A stretch of DNA of 64,000 nucleotides from Coccinella septempunctata (lineage: Eukaryota; Arthropoda; Insecta; Coleoptera; Coccinellidae). The stretch spans positions 62,121,815-62,185,814 of the forward strand of contig NC_058189.1 of NCBI RefSeq assembly GCF_907165205.1. The letters are read 5' to 3'. The notes beneath the pieces were generated by a model. That model was not told the origin of the DNA. It saw only the letters and a list, made by a program, of their open reading frames with translations, and did not search any database. Positions 45,333 through 57,645 of the stretch are shown here, piece after piece. Position 1 is the stretch's first letter, and each line of letters starts with the position of its first letter. The position numbers and the translations under genes were made by a program.

Positions 45333-46300
45333 TTATGATGGATTTATTTTCTCTAGACTGCGTCTTTCCTTGAGTATACACAAAAAACCGAAACAACGTC
45401 TGTTTTTATCGTTTTTCGCCATTTTTATTATGAACCCATTTCTTAACCTAGTCGATAATATAATATGTTGTCGGATTCAGCACATCAAAAACATACAGAA
45501 TCTACCGTTTTCAGTTACCTTATTCCGAATGGAAAGTGAAAATCTGTGACTACCCACCCACTAATTTACTAAAACGCGCTAAAGTGGGTAAAAAATGCAT
45601 ATTTCGCATCCCTCACTCCATGATTGATCTTTGCGTAAAACGTTTTTATACGCCCTCTCGACATCAAAAAAACCTTCAGATCGCCATTCTATCCACTATA
45701 CCACGACATAAAATAAATAAACCAAATTATCCTGATCGACTGGCTTCAATCAAACCCTTGGGTGGATAAAGGTAAAGGCAGGTCTTCACAAAGCTCATCG
45801 TTATAGAAGCACAAAGACAAAGCCGCCTTCGATGAGTCGCGAATTGAAAAATATAACCCTATTATCCTTCGGGAATTCCCGAGAAGAGTCCTTTCAACGA
45901 CGCCCACGTCGCTAGTTTCGAACCCAAGGGACTGGTTGGTTGATTTATACACATATACGTACACGTGGCAGGTTCGTCAGGAATTCTTCCTGTTTATTAG
46001 GGGAAATTTGCAATTAGGTCCTACGAGATCGACCTACCGGTCCATATATGTATATATATTCACGGAAAAGCTTCTCGAAGCAGAAGATAATTTCATGAAA
46101 ACCCAGGAGGATGTGTTCGGCTGGAGATAAATGTAGATAAGCTAGTTTACAATTTCCCAAGCCTCGTCTGCGATGGATTCCCTATTCCAGATTAAATGCA
46201 GTGTTCCATATACAGACTGAGTATAAAATTCATTTTCGAAATTCACTATGCTGTAGAGAATTGCTCGACTAGGTTAGTTTTTATTTTAGTAACTTTTCAT
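45333..46300. other. No gene recognised
   Basis: Several frames of 64-77 codons on both strands with no motif. A short TATATA-rich run lies near 46045. Confidence 0.35.
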
Positions 46301-46303
46301 GTA

Positions 46304-46911
46304 CAGAGTGGACAAAATTCGTTGTCTACTGAGGGAATCTCTGGAACTATAGGAGCTAGAAGAAAACGGATGACACATTTCCGAGCTCTTTTTCAGAGAA
46401 ACAAAGAAAGGTGAAAACCGTATGCTTCGTTTTTGAGATATCAGCAAAAAACGAGATTTTGAAGATTTCGGAATGTTCTCATAACTTTTGTGTTACAGAC
46501 CAAAAACTTGAACTTCTACCGGCACATTTTTACGTAGAATCCACTGACGCGCTCATAATATTTTTTTAATTTGAATCATTAGGCGAACCTTCGTTTTTGT
46601 CAAACTTTTATTGAATTTGTTATTCTCGAATCGGAAAAAAATCTGTCAGTAGATTTTACGAATAAAAGTGACTGTAGAATGTTCAAGTTTCATATCAAGT
46701 TTCCTCAACGACAAAAAAGTTATGAGAACTTTTCGAAATCTTCAAAATCTTGTTTTTTGCTGATAACTCAAAAACTAAGAATCGTAAGAGCATACGGTTT
46801 CCACCATTCTTTGTTTCTCTGAAAAAGAGCTTGGAAATGTGTCATCCGTTTTCTTCTAGCTCTTATAGTTCCCGAGATCGACTCAGTAGGAAACGAATTT
46901 TGCCCACTCTG
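46304..46911. mobile_element. Fold-back family A, full copy
   Basis: A 608-bp palindrome beside TA at both ends (46302-46303, 46912-46913). Arms include GACAAAATTCGTTGTCTACT, AGCTAGAAGAAAACGGATGA and CTCTTTTTCAGAGAAACAAA, all mirrored on the right side. An outer inverted pair (CTCGACTAGGTTA at about 46264, mirrored at about 46953) suggests it sits inside, or is the core of, a longer element of about 700 bp. Confidence 0.75.
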
Positions 46912-46964
46912 TACATGTCTGTACATTGCCTACTGAAATAAAAAATAACCTAGTCGAGGTTCTC

Positions 46965-47082
46965 ATAATATGATGGCCATAATGAAAATTACATTTTTAA
47001 AGATTTTCAACAGCCTAAATCTCTTCAACCGAGCCGTTTTACGAAAATGTACCTATGTACAAGTCAACCTCACTCTGCAGAT
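46965..47082 (+). mobile_element. F1 terminal fragment, worn
   Basis: Contains GATTTTCAACAGCCT and GTACAAGTCAACCTCACTCTG, a degraded F1 right end. Confidence 0.4.
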
Positions 47083-47252
47083 AGGGCCAAAAATGTTCTT
47101 ATAGACATAGGCGGCATATTCTTAAATCCTGCCCTGGCTATAGCGTGCCTATAGCAATAAAGAACGTTTGTTGTAGTTTCATGGTATGACGGTATTCTAT
47201 TGAGTGACTTTTTTCAATTTTTCAAATTGTTTTTGGCATCCCATGTAAGTTA

Positions 47253-48497
47253 CTTGATGGGTTATATTGGAAAATTCTAAGTCTACCATAGAACCAAACA
47301 TAATTACAATGTCAAAATATTTTATTACTCAACATATTCTCCTCTTAATTGGATATATTTATTAGAGAGAACCTGCAACGTCTCTAGACCTTTAAAAAAA
47401 AGTTTCTTCTTGCTCTGCAAACCAGACCTCCAAGGCTTTTGTTACCTCCTCGTTGGAAGAAAATTCACGACCTTTTAAACTTTTTTTCAGTTGAAGAAAG
47501 AACTGATAATCGGAGGGAGCCAAATCTGGTGAATGAGGGGGGTGTCCTAGTAATTCAAACCCTAAATCACGGATTTTTTGCATGGCAACATGAGATTTGT
47601 GTGCAGGGGCGTTGTACTGCAAAAACAAAACAAAAATAGCTTTCCGAGTCTTTTCTCTTTAATTTTTTTCCGTAGAGTGGTCAGTAATGTCGAATAGTAA
47701 TATCCGGTTATTGTTCTACCCTCATAGAAAAAATCAATCATGATTACTCCATGGCAATCCCAAAAAACTGAAGCAAGAACTTTTCCAGCAGATTTTTGAA
47801 CACAAAACCTCTTAAGTCTTGAAGAACCAGAGTGTCGCCATTCCATCGATTGTTGCTTTGTTTCTGGATCGTAGAAATGTACATCGGTTTCAAATCGAGC
47901 ACAGTTCGAACGCGATGCTTCTACACTTGCATGCTTTTGGTCAACATGCAAACATTTGGGGATCCATTTTGCAGCAATTTTTCTCATGTGCTAATTGACG
48001 TGAACTATATGATGAACGCGTTCGTATGAAATATTCATTGCTTCAGATATCCGTTTTAGCCCAATTCGACGGTCTGATAAAATCATGTCATGAACTGAAT
48101 CTATATTTTCGGGGATTGACACAGAAATTGGCCTTCCCGATCGGTCATCATCTTCAATGGAAAATTTACCTCTTTTGAAGCTTGCAGTCCAATTTTTCAC
48201 GGTCGCATACGAGTCATTGATCACCAAGGGTATTAAGCGTATCGTCGTAAATCTGCTTACCTCTTAACCCTTTTAAATACAGGTACTTGATGATGGCTCC
48301 ATACTTCAATTTTTCGATTTTCACAATTTCGGTGGACATCTTGTTTATTTTGATTTATTGCGTAACTCTGGTTTACTTTTTCGACCTCAAACTTCACACT
48401 GACACTTCTAATGAGTTACTGTTCGTTGCTATGGTAACGCAATATTTTTTTTATGCATGGAACTGGTCTAGGCTAACTAGATATCAATACATCCTAG
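47253..48497 (-). mobile_element. mariner copy d, dead, lacking the first catalytic segment
   Basis: Minus-strand copy of about 1,245 bp. The start of the element is at 48497 and its altered end is near 47253. Frames 48227-47991, 47987-47562 and 47628-47392 carry successive transposase parts. Between CARFETD and VHFYDPETKQ the segment with TMDETW is missing, so the first catalytic Asp is deleted while the later LAPSDYQFF remains. Terminal bases have drifted (CCTAG instead of CCTCG) and TA duplications are no longer clear. Confidence 0.9.
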
Positions 48498-49219
48498 TGT
48501 GTCTCAAAAGAATCACAATGAATTTTTTTTCTCTTCTACTGTATGAAATGAACCATTGTAACCATTTTATTAGGATCGAAATGTAGACTTGCGCTGGAAA
48601 ATCCAGAATCCGATCGTTTTCAACTCAATCTCGTATTGAAGAGCCTTCTACGGCTTCTCGGCCATTTTCCCTCGCTTCCTTCAAGGCCCCAACAAAGAAA
48701 TAAATGAATATGGATGTACGTAACAATGTAACAAACGTTCCGTTATACAGCTGATCGCATTGATGCCCGTTTACGCCAAGGTGAATCGAGCTAGTCACCG
48801 GGAGAAGGCAAAAAATGCTGGAGAATGTATACATGCAGAGCCAAACATCAAAAAGACGCTGAGAAAATAACCGCTGCACCGGCTTCTCCAAATAATAAAT
48901 AAAATGTGAAATGGAGGGTCTTTCATAACGTCACATCGATCTCGTTATTCCCCGTATATTCTACTGTATTTTCATCGATGTCACATACTCGATAACTCTT
49001 TGATATTTGTTCTTCAACCTTGTTATGCAGAACCCTGGTAACACAAGAATTCTCAGGTTACATCCTCCAGAAAATCTATACTGAACTTCGAAGAATTACG
49101 CTAACGAAATCAGTTTGTGCTTTCGGTGTATTTCTTTCAATGATGAATGTACAGAAAGGCTCTGAATCCCACATCAGAAAGGTTCTTCAATCCCAAAAAT
49201 GGATTAATATAATACAATT
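48498..49219. other. No gene recognised
   Basis: A minus-strand frame at 48625-48891 has hydrophobic stretches but no recognised domain and no splice context. Confidence 0.3.
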
Positions 49220-49362
49220 ACAAAAAAAGATAGAGGGATGAGGTTTTGGCCATTAACAATCTTTTGAAAATCGAGGTCGGAAAAGTGCCATCCATTTTTT
49301 CCTAGCTCTTATGGTTACAGAGCTGTCATTCAATCCCATCGAATTCTACCCACCCTGTACAT
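49220..49362. repeat. Repeat family E, copy 2
   Basis: Same blocks as 29613-29756, ending CCCACCCTGTACATAG. A separate element beginning TACAGGGTGTTTTT starts at about 49373. Confidence 0.6.
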
Positions 49363-50834
49363 AGTTATACAGGGTGTTTTTGCATTGAAGCGAAAAATTT
49401 CAGAGGGTGATTCTTCAGTAAAAATTAAGGGGGGTCTTTCATTTAACCTTTTGTTCAACACTCTTTTCCCTCGAAGTTACAGCCCTTTGAAATTAGATGA
49501 AAATATGTTTTATTTAATATAACGATGTGCAGTTCAGGTGGAAACCATACAAATCTTCCGGGACTTTCAAAAAGTATTCTCCTTCGTCGAAATTGAAACC
49601 ATCCTGATATGAATAAACGATTAGATGAAATGTCCAGTATCCAGTTCAGCTGCGGTTTTTCAAGAGAGAATCGATCACAAACTTGTCGAGAGTAACAACT
49701 CCATGAATGTTTGTACATATTTCTATTATTAAAGAAAATTAGACTATCCCAATCTGAACAATGGCTTGGCGTGAATATTATCTTTGGTCACAATGAAAAA
49801 CCACTAATGACGTCATTTCGAGATTGCCACAGAATTATACTAGATATACATTATCTCTTATCGCAAAATCCATTTTTTTCTGGTTACGCTTTATGTTCGG
49901 GTGGGAACCAAAATTTTAAATGATTATACATCGGAGAAAATCTTCTTCGTTTAAGCGATTTCTCGATCCGACTCAGAACATTGACTGTAGTCAAGTAGGC
50001 TACTTGATATGACAGGAAGTTTGACGTTCTACACTCGAGATTTACAAAAAGTTTCATCTTTCGAGTCAGTTACAAACTCAATTAGTTAAATCGACTCAGC
50101 TTGTAGAATAGAAATAGGTATGAGCAATGATTATAGAGTAGAAAGATAGGAAACGCCCTCATATCTCTAAAAACCGACTACATTTTGGTCAGTGAAAACA
50201 CATTTGACAATGAGATGGCGCTGAAAACGTACTGTTAATACAGAAAAACTGTATTATAGTTTTCTGTTTTATAATCGAAGGGCGCGAAATTCGAATTCTA
50301 TTCCTTGTATTGAATCTCAATATCGACTTTGTTGGGACCAGAAAACAAACAACCTGAGCGACAAAACAGAAGTATGGTTTTGTTTTGTGACCAGGATGTT
50401 AGTTTTCATCTGAACACTATTTGAAATCAATTGATATCAATGAAATAGGCTGTCGGATGTGCTATAGGTACTTTTAATAGCAATTCATAAAAAATTTACA
50501 AAATTTCAAAATAATTATGGACAACGAATAGAGCTTTGACTGCTGGGACACAAAAATATATGGTGATACGTTAAAGATGTTATTTCTGTATAATAAGTTG
50601 TTTTGAATTCATAAACTTAGTCGAATTTGTACAATTCTTATCACATTTCAAAAAGTTCTTTACATAATATATGCTCCAAAATTTTCAGAACAGAACTTAA
50701 AAAAACCTTACAGAGGTATACAAGACCTGTATGTTAGCTCGACAGTTTACTTTCTTTATGCTTTTCTTATGATTTCCTTATGATATGGTCTCTTTATGAC
50801 ACAATATATAAATTGATTAATGAATGAACAAAAC
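49363..50834. other. No gene recognised
   Basis: One CAGGGTG element end at 49373 without a visible partner. The remainder is AT-rich. Confidence 0.35.
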
Positions 50835-50990
50835 ACTCACAGCAGATTTCATAAAACTTTGACAAACAACAATTTGACAGTCACACGGTTCCCAAATCGA
50901 AATCAATAAAACCTTTGCATTTCTGAATATATTGAAGGAGTAGCAAATGAGAATCATTGAATGGACGTATAAAGGTCATAATTTCCCCTT
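50835..50990. repeat. Dispersed repeat, copy 2
   Basis: GCAGATTTCATAAAACTTTG, ATTTGACAGTCACAC and TGAATGGACGTATAAAGGTC match 21596-21755. No ends were resolved. Confidence 0.6.
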
Positions 50991-51343
50991 AATGGGCCCT
51001 TCATGCAAGGGATGCTGCCTGCATACAGCAATTTATGTGGATGAACAGTTCTCAATCGACTTGCAGTAAAATGTTCACTGCACATGGTATATGGTATGGT
51101 GTCTGCTGAAGTCAGACTGTATGCCCTGAAAATTCATCCTTCTTAAATTTAAAAATTACATATGCTCTTGCAAATGGCCCTCAAATTAATATTTTCACCA
51201 GTCTTAGGGTCTTATCAATACATTTGAAACACAGATGGCGCTCACCTCACTCGCTTCGTTTCCCGTCATTCTACTCTATGATCTTTGGGTATGGTACAAA
51301 AAGTAAGTTTTCTTTGCTTTGGAATATCCACTTATGTATAACG

Positions 51344-51417
51344 TTACATGAGTATTTTTTCATAACTCTCACGGTTTCAGAGCTGTCATTCAATCCCATC
51401 GAATTTTGCTCACCCTT
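51344..51417. repeat. Repeat family E, terminal fragment
   Basis: TGTCATTCAATCCCATCGAA followed by TTTTGCTCACCCTT. It directly abuts family B copy 3 across a TA. Confidence 0.5.
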
Positions 51418-51419
51418 TA

Positions 51420-53462
51420 CAGGGTGGTACATTGGTGTAATAACTTTTTCAACCCAATGCAATAGAGGAAAATGTATAGCACATTACGGTCGTCTTTTTC
51501 CGAGAAACTAATAATGCCATGAACTGCATTCCCCCTATCTTATTTTGTTTTCGAGTTATAGGCCAAAATTAAAATTTCAACTTTGGTCATTATCTTCGTT
51601 TCAGTTTGTGCTAGGATGTTGAAATAAAAAAATTATAGGGACACTTTTTTGATAGCAATCCAACAAAAAGTTGTGTTCTTCATTATGTAAAGGGTAGTTT
51701 AGAATGGCTTAGAAAGACTGAGGGCGATGTATGATATATTTCTGATACAGTAAAAAAATGGCGATTATTTCTAAATCATTGTGAACTACTGTAGTTGGGA
51801 AGCAGAAGAGGGAAATTCGGGATTTACTCGAGCGTGTCAGAATAATATAAGGGGACATACCTTGGACCCTGTAGAGTACCTCTACCAAAAATTAGACCTG
51901 TTAGGAGAATTGTCGAGGACAGTCTGTCAGAATAGTAGAAAAAAACGATCATTGTACATACTCGAGCGTGTCAGATTAAAATATATGTGGTTAATTACAT
52001 GTTAAAAAGTATATATTCTCTTAATCTGACAATTTGAGCGTGTCGAAAATGTGTGGGAGGGCGCCAAAGTTGCAAAAAAAGTCACGTGTACATTCTCGAG
52101 CGCGGTGGCGTTTTTTCTTATTTTGAAGCTAATGATTCAAGGATAACGGGAAAAATATAATCTGACAGTTTTAGCAAGCCGAAACAATAAAAATTGGCCA
52201 TAAAGGTCACAAAAATCAGTTTTTTTGAATTACCTCCTTCCCTGGGCTTCAAATCTTTTCGCATTCATTATAAAAGTTGTAGAACATAACATTTTCTACA
52301 AATTTCGTCCCAAGCAATTTTTTCCACGTTCAAACGTTTTTGAGATATATGGCGAATAATGCGAGATGTTTAGCGATACATGCTAAAGCGAAAATTCACT
52401 CGTTGGAAAATAGTACATTCTAAGGTTCAGTCACAGACAACACTAAAGTTTTCGTGATTAATTTCGAAACTGTCATCATAGAAATACCTTGTCATTTTGA
52501 CAATTGGATGAATGTAGATTAGACTGGGATTCTATATTGATCCTGTCCTTTCGCATGTGTGGCTACACTTCTCGCCCTTATCGCCCTCTAACTCGAGAAC
52601 ACTTGAGAGTATGTAAAATTGCTTCAGACAAAAGTTGTGTAGAATTTTATTATCTACAACTTTCATAATGAATACAAAAACGATTAGAGGTACAGGTAGG
52701 GAAATATTCGAAAAAAAGAATGTTTATCATCAAAGTGTCAGATTAAGAAAACCCTCCCTGATTAGTGTCAGATTAATGAGTCAACACGTCTACAACAGCC
52801 AGATTAACCATCTGTATGAAAATCTGACACGCTCGAGTATGTACAAGTAACGATTTTTTTAAACATTTTCAAAGGACCGCTGTGACCTTGCGTCACGTCC
52901 AAATTGTCAGTCCCTTGAAAAGTAGCTTCCTTTGGGTCTAATTAACATATCCTCCAAAAATCTGACACGCTGGAATTATTTTTTTTTTAACATTTTCAAC
53001 TCTTCCGTACGGTCAGTCACACCGCGCAAACCGTCAGATAAGCATGAATTCATTATCAGAGACACTTAGGACATATACAGTATCTTAATATGACACGCTC
53101 GAGTATGTACACCTGACGATTTTTTTTACATCTTTGAGACCCTGCAGACGCTTTCCCCACCGCTGCATACATCATAGAACCTTTTTTTTTTTCTACCATC
53201 TAATCTTCAAAATCCAATAGGTCTCAACGACGCTCGAGTAAATCCCGATTTAGCATCGTCGGCTCCCCAACTACTGTTTTCATAAGAAAAAACACATCTT
53301 TATGTTATAGCTCCGCAAAAAACCTATAGGAGAAATCATAGTACGCCACTGGATTGCTCTAAGAAAAGTGTCTCCAAAGTTGAAACCGCCCAAATTCCAA
53401 TTTTGGCATATAAATGAAAAACAAAAGAAGATAGTTGATGACAGTTGATGACATTATTAGTT
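51420..53462. mobile_element. Fold-back family B, copy 3, split by a family D element
   Basis: The left part (51420-51792) begins CAGGGTGG beside TA and the right part resumes at 53273 with ACTGTTTTCATAAG. The two halves are partly inverted relative to each other, with shared blocks TTTCGAGTTATAGGCC and AAGTTGAAA. The right end is truncated near 53462 after GACATTATTAGTT. Confidence 0.7.
51793..53272. mobile_element. Family D element, copy 2, inserted in a fold-back element
   Basis: A 1,480-bp sister of 17128-18410 with the same ends (left end slightly changed, AGTTGGGAAGC) and the same internal TGTCAGATTAA motifs. ACTGT precedes it at 51788-51792 and follows it at 53273-53277. Other family B copies read ACTACTGTTTTCATA without interruption, so ACTGT is a true 5-bp target duplication. 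It is about 200 bp longer than copy 1, partly through a stretch near 52600-52680. Confidence 0.85.
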
Positions 53463-53467
53463 GGCTC

Positions 53468-54212
53468 GACTTCGATTTATGCTCCACCTCAGATTTTGAT
53501 GATTATTTTTTTATAGATAGAATTTTTCATGAGGAATCGAATGGTAGTAATCTCAATCTGCGGAAATTTATTGTTCATTAGCTATGATTTTTTGAAATGT
53601 ACGTTAAATGCACTCAATTATGACATTCGAATGTTTGTTCACTGTAATTCTCGATTAATTCGAATGTTTTTTTCAACAGAACTCAACCAATTGGGATTTT
53701 GAGGTAAGTCATTGGAAGAAATGTGAATAATTGATCAATTTTGGCTAAAAATTGAACTGAATTATTTTGAGGTTAGGTTAGGTTGTTAGGTTGGGTTAGG
53801 ACAGTGAAAAAACAATTTCATACATGCAAATATCATTTTTGGCAATTTAAGTTTAAAGGACCGAAAAGTGAAAATATGATTTTTCATGATAATATAATGA
53901 TATAGCACGTATTTTGATGACATTTTCGAAAAATCATTTCTCTCAAATTAAAAGTTTGCCGGGATTGATAGTTGTACGTATAGATTTTGTATCTTCTCCT
54001 GCATCCAGGAAATAATCGGCAAAAAAATCTGACGTAGGCACTTTGTCGAATTCGAGAAAAAGCACTTTACAAAAATTTCAAAAAATCATAACTGCCGAAC
54101 TATCAGTTTCCGCAGATTGAGACTAATACCATTCGGTTCCTTATAAAAAATTCTATCTATAAAAAAATAATCATTAAAATCCGAGGTAATAAATCGAAGT
54201 TTTACCGATTTG
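53468..54212. repeat. Inverted pair of about 135-bp segments with a shared reading frame
   Basis: The left segment (about 53468-53605) and right segment (about 54075-54212, inverted) both encode, in one frame, DYFFIDRIF then SNGSNLNLRKFIV or PNGISLNLRKLIV, and both end in a stop. In the right copy the minus-strand frame extends upstream to 54274. This could be two relics of one protein C-terminus or the arms of an old element. It lies just upstream of the promoter at 54330. Confidence 0.6.
53771..53800. repeat. TTAGG-like telomeric-type short repeat
   Basis: Degenerate tandem of TTAGG (TTAGGTTAGGTTGTTAGG then TTGGGTTAGG). TTAGG is the ancestral insect telomere repeat; this is a small interstitial block. 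Confidence 0.6.
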
Positions 54213-54329
54213 TAACCCAAATCGAGAAGAATTTGAAGAGAACCGATTTCGCAAAAAGATTTCAACGAAACCATCCAATCCCAGTCGTAGGGTTTGAACC
54301 TTTCGGACCCGAGGGCCGACGTCTCAATT

Positions 54330-54518
54330 TAAAACCAGCCTGTATAGAGCGTCGTCGTCGCCGTCCAACAACGTGGCCGTCGACGGGGGCCTCGGAGACC
54401 CGCGGCGGCGCACACCGCGCCGCCGACTTTCCGTGATTTCCACTCGTTCGTATTCGCTCGCTCGCAGCCCGACCGAGTCCGCGACCACCAAATCGCGTAG
54501 CGCCACCGTCAAAGTAAC
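54330..54518 (+). promoter_or_regulatory. CpG-rich leader and promoter region of the gene at 54519
   Basis: From about 54340 the sequence turns abruptly G+C and CG rich (clusters of CGTCGTCG, CCGTCGACGG, GCGGCGCACACCGCGCC) and stays so to the ATG. No convincing TATA box is present close to a start; TTTAAAA at about 54330 and TGTATAGAG near 54342 are the only candidates. A broad CpG-type insect promoter with a 5' untranslated leader fits best. Confidence 0.45.
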
Positions 54519-54666
54519 ATGGCGTCCCCGTCAGCTGCACTGATAGATCGACTTGACAAACAGGGCATTCCCAAGTCGAAAAGAAAACTCCAGAAACACC
54601 TACGCAGCGCAGGACTGGCCTACATATCCAGAACGGGAAAGCTGATACCGGCTAAAAAGGTCGCAG
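54519..54666 (+). CDS. First coding exon of an unrecognised gene with a basic N-terminus
   Basis: ATG at 54519 sits in a strong context (AACATGG) after a CpG-rich leader. The frame runs 49 codons plus one base to a consensus donor CAG|GTAGGT at 54666. The peptide begins MASPSAALIDRLDKQGIP and continues with KSKRKLQKHLRSAGLAY and TGKLIPAKKVA. It is strongly basic and alpha-helical in its middle, and has neither a signal peptide nor a domain I recognise. A nuclear or nucleic-acid-associated role would be a guess. The frame runs on into the intron to a stop near 54858, but composition changes after the donor. The next exon was not located in the remaining 9 kb, so the first intron is long. Confidence 0.7.
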
Positions 54667-56360
54667 GTAGGTCCAAATTGACTTATTTATCCCGATCCGT
54701 TGTTGTTTACCTTTCGTCACCGTTTCACAACCTTCTAGTGCCTTTTTCGATACGTCACCGTTTTCGCGAGTGTCATCATCGCCTTCGATCAACGTCAACG
54801 TACGTCTCCCTCTCTTTAACATTCAGGACCCTTTTTCGTTTAGCCAAAATATCACCCTAGATCGGGGCTAGAAAATAAGTGTCTACTTAGCGACCTTCCG
54901 TATGTAGGTCATTCGATTTATTGGAAGGAAACATTGGCCTTGTCGTTAAGGCACGTGTCGTACGGATAACAGGTTCTTCGCGGCCGTACTTTTACTAAAA
55001 ACGCCGTTTTCACAATCGCGTTTTCGCCTGGCACAACATGAAAACATTGCGGATAAGTGGGACGACGAGCAACAGCAGCGCGTACGTCAAATGTCAAAGA
55101 TTGTGTTTTGTTTTCGGATCGCCTTGTGGCGCGCGAAGGCCTTCTTGGATATCTCTCCACACTCGACCGATGAATAATTACTGTTTCTAGGCACCGTAAA
55201 AAGGTTAATTGCGGTTTCTACGAGCGCGCTATTACGGCCTTCGTTTCGACTGATTTGTTTTCCAGTTTCTCCCGGTCATTACTGTACTTTTAGACTTATC
55301 GATAAATGGCGTTATTAAATTCGTATTTCCTTTCGAAGGCCTTGCACATATTTGGTGGTGCCATGATCGATTCCGTTCCTTATCTAGTACTACAGGTCGA
55401 GCGCTCCCAAGATCCACCGTATCTCCTTATAATCTCGAAATTATCAATCCTCACTACACGATTTCATTGTTGACTCCCGTAAACAAAAGCTCTCCAGTGT
55501 TGTAACCAAAGAAAAAACAATCCAATAAACTCTGTCCTCACTTTTTAAAAATAAAACCCCTGAAACAATACCGAATGTTTTGATTTCGATAAGGCAAACC
55601 GACAGAAGGAACATCCTACCTCAATTTCCAACTGAACACCTGTTAATAGTATGTAAATTCTATCGATCGAAAGCATCGTGAATTTTCGTATGTGAACTTA
55701 ATATCGAAATGCTCCCGTTGATTCCAGTCGACCAGTAGTCCATAATTCCCTCGATAATAACTAATTTCGGCGCCAATTATTTAATGGTTTCGGATCTTCT
55801 AATCGGAAAAACAATCAGCAGTTTGATTGTTGGGGGATTTGCGGTTGGAACGTTTTATCGAACTAATTTTACCTATTGTGCAACTTCATACTCTCTTCTG
55901 AAGCGCCTAAACAGTGAATATGTTCAACAGGTTTAGGGAAATTCTTCATGGGACTCCTCAACGTCCACTGCACCAATTCTGCCATGATTTTAAAATATAC
56001 GTTTCCTATCAGTAATACCATACTTTGGATGTTTCCTTATTTATATTTTACAACTCTACGTTTGGCCTGATTTTGTGGCTGCATCACCGAAAATGTCAAG
56101 CTAATCGTGAAAACTAACAATAGCACCTGAACAAGCCCCTATCCGAGTATTCCTCTTCGTAAGGCTTTACCCAATTCTACCCTCAACTCAAAATCATTTT
56201 AAACGAAAAGAGTGGAGCTTCCTGAAGCATTCGATGCATTTCAGCTGCACTTTTCCTTCAATTAAAGCAGAAATTCTTAGTTTATTCATTACTTAAGTTG
56301 CCACTCTGGGATATTAAAACAGTGAAAGTCACTTTTTTAAAACAGAACTCCCAATATAAT
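54667..56360 (+). other. Start of the long first intron; no gene seen
   Basis: Follows the donor at 54666. The first 700 bases are less AT rich than average and contain CG clusters (for example 55060-55090), possibly intronic regulatory DNA. No exon flanked by good splice sites was recognised, and no repeat family from elsewhere in the window appears until 56361. Confidence 0.4.
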
Positions 56361-57038
56361 TGGGACTCGTACAAATATTTCAACAGTAGATTTTTGAGGT
56401 CGAAAGAAACACTTTTTTCCTATACCATTTTTTCGATTCAGCCCTGTTTGAAAAATATAGCCATTTTAAGTTTTCATAAAGAGCTGTGCCACCCCTGGAA
56501 AAACAATATTACCTTCAGAATAACTAGCTTAATCTGTGACACTACACATCTGTGGATCTTTTAAACAGAGTTGCATTGAGCCAAAGTACCCAATTTTTCA
56601 AATTTCACAGATACTTTTTAATTTTTGAACATCAAATTACTCGAAAACGGCGCATTATACGAGAAAATATGAAAAATGCTTTTATTTTACAAAACGTGCA
56701 AATATTCATTTGATAGCGTCCAATTTAGCATCAAGTGTTCAGTTTTTTGAATTATTGGTATTTATATGGTGCATAATGAGAAAACTGGAACACGTGGGTG
56801 ATATCTTGTGTTCGAAAAAGTTTAATAAAATAAATGAAAAACAATAATATTCCGGAATTCATTTCATTCGATGAAACCGTTTGTGAGATAGAACTAAAAA
56901 TAACATTTTTATGGCTTTTCAACAGCCTGTATTTTTTGAACCGAGCATATTTGGAAAAAATTATATGGAAAAAATGTGTTTCTTTAAACCTCGAGAACCT
57001 ACTGTTAAAAAATTTTTACGAGTCACCGACTCAGCCTG
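56361..57038 (+). mobile_element. F1 miniature element, left tip lost
   Basis: Starts inside the left repeat (GGGACTCGTACAAATATTTC) and ends GTCACCGACTCAGCCTG beside TA. Another CAGGGTG end begins immediately after that TA at 57041. Confidence 0.8.
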
Positions 57039-57040
57039 TA

Positions 57041-57645
57041 TACAGGGTGTTCCTAAATTGGAGGTATAAACGAAAAGAGGACACTCCCTGAGTAATTTAA
57101 AAAAACAGTCTCATGAACATGGAACCGCAAACGATTCATTTTCGAGCTACAGGGTGTTAAAGTTAGAATTTTTTTAAAGCTTTTCTCTTATAGTCACTAC
57201 AATTCACTAGATATTAAACTGAAATTTGGCATAAATATTATAATTGATAATTCACACCATGTGCCATGCTAATTTCGATAGCAAACCTACAGGGTGATAT
57301 TTTTACTGAAACACTGTTTCCCTCCAGAACTTTTTTTTGGCGAACCACTATTAATTTGAAATAATGTAAAAAAGAGCTCTGTTGTTATACTGAACTTTAT
57401 GGTCTCTTGCAGTTTTGTCCTATCTGCTACCGATTTCGAGAAAAAAACTCTGAACGTTTCTCTCGAATGTCTCAGAAAAATCCAAATTGTCATAAAACGT
57501 CAGTTAGTAAGCTGTGGTGAATAAAAACATCGTTAGTTTTGACACATCAAATTAAACTCGGTAGATAATATACAAATAATGAATGTGTTTTCACAACTTG
57601 TTTTGATACCAAACCATAAATTCTAACTTTAACACTCTGTATTTC
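57041..57645. mobile_element. CAGGG-type elements, nested or adjacent
   Basis: One end CAGGGTGTTCCTAAATTGG starts at 57043. A second, CAGGGTGTTAAAGTTAGAA at about 57151, is mirrored by TTCTAACTTTAACACTCTG near 57638, which defines an element of about 490 bp. Confidence 0.6.

Noticed and set aside
54282..54312. GGTTCAAACC-like B-box on the minus strand, possible tRNA
   Set aside because: No paired T-arm, anticodon arm or acceptor stem could be drawn.
54262..54540. Minus-strand frames of 92 and 62 codons
   Set aside because: They lie across the CpG-rich leader, where stops are rare by composition; no protein character.
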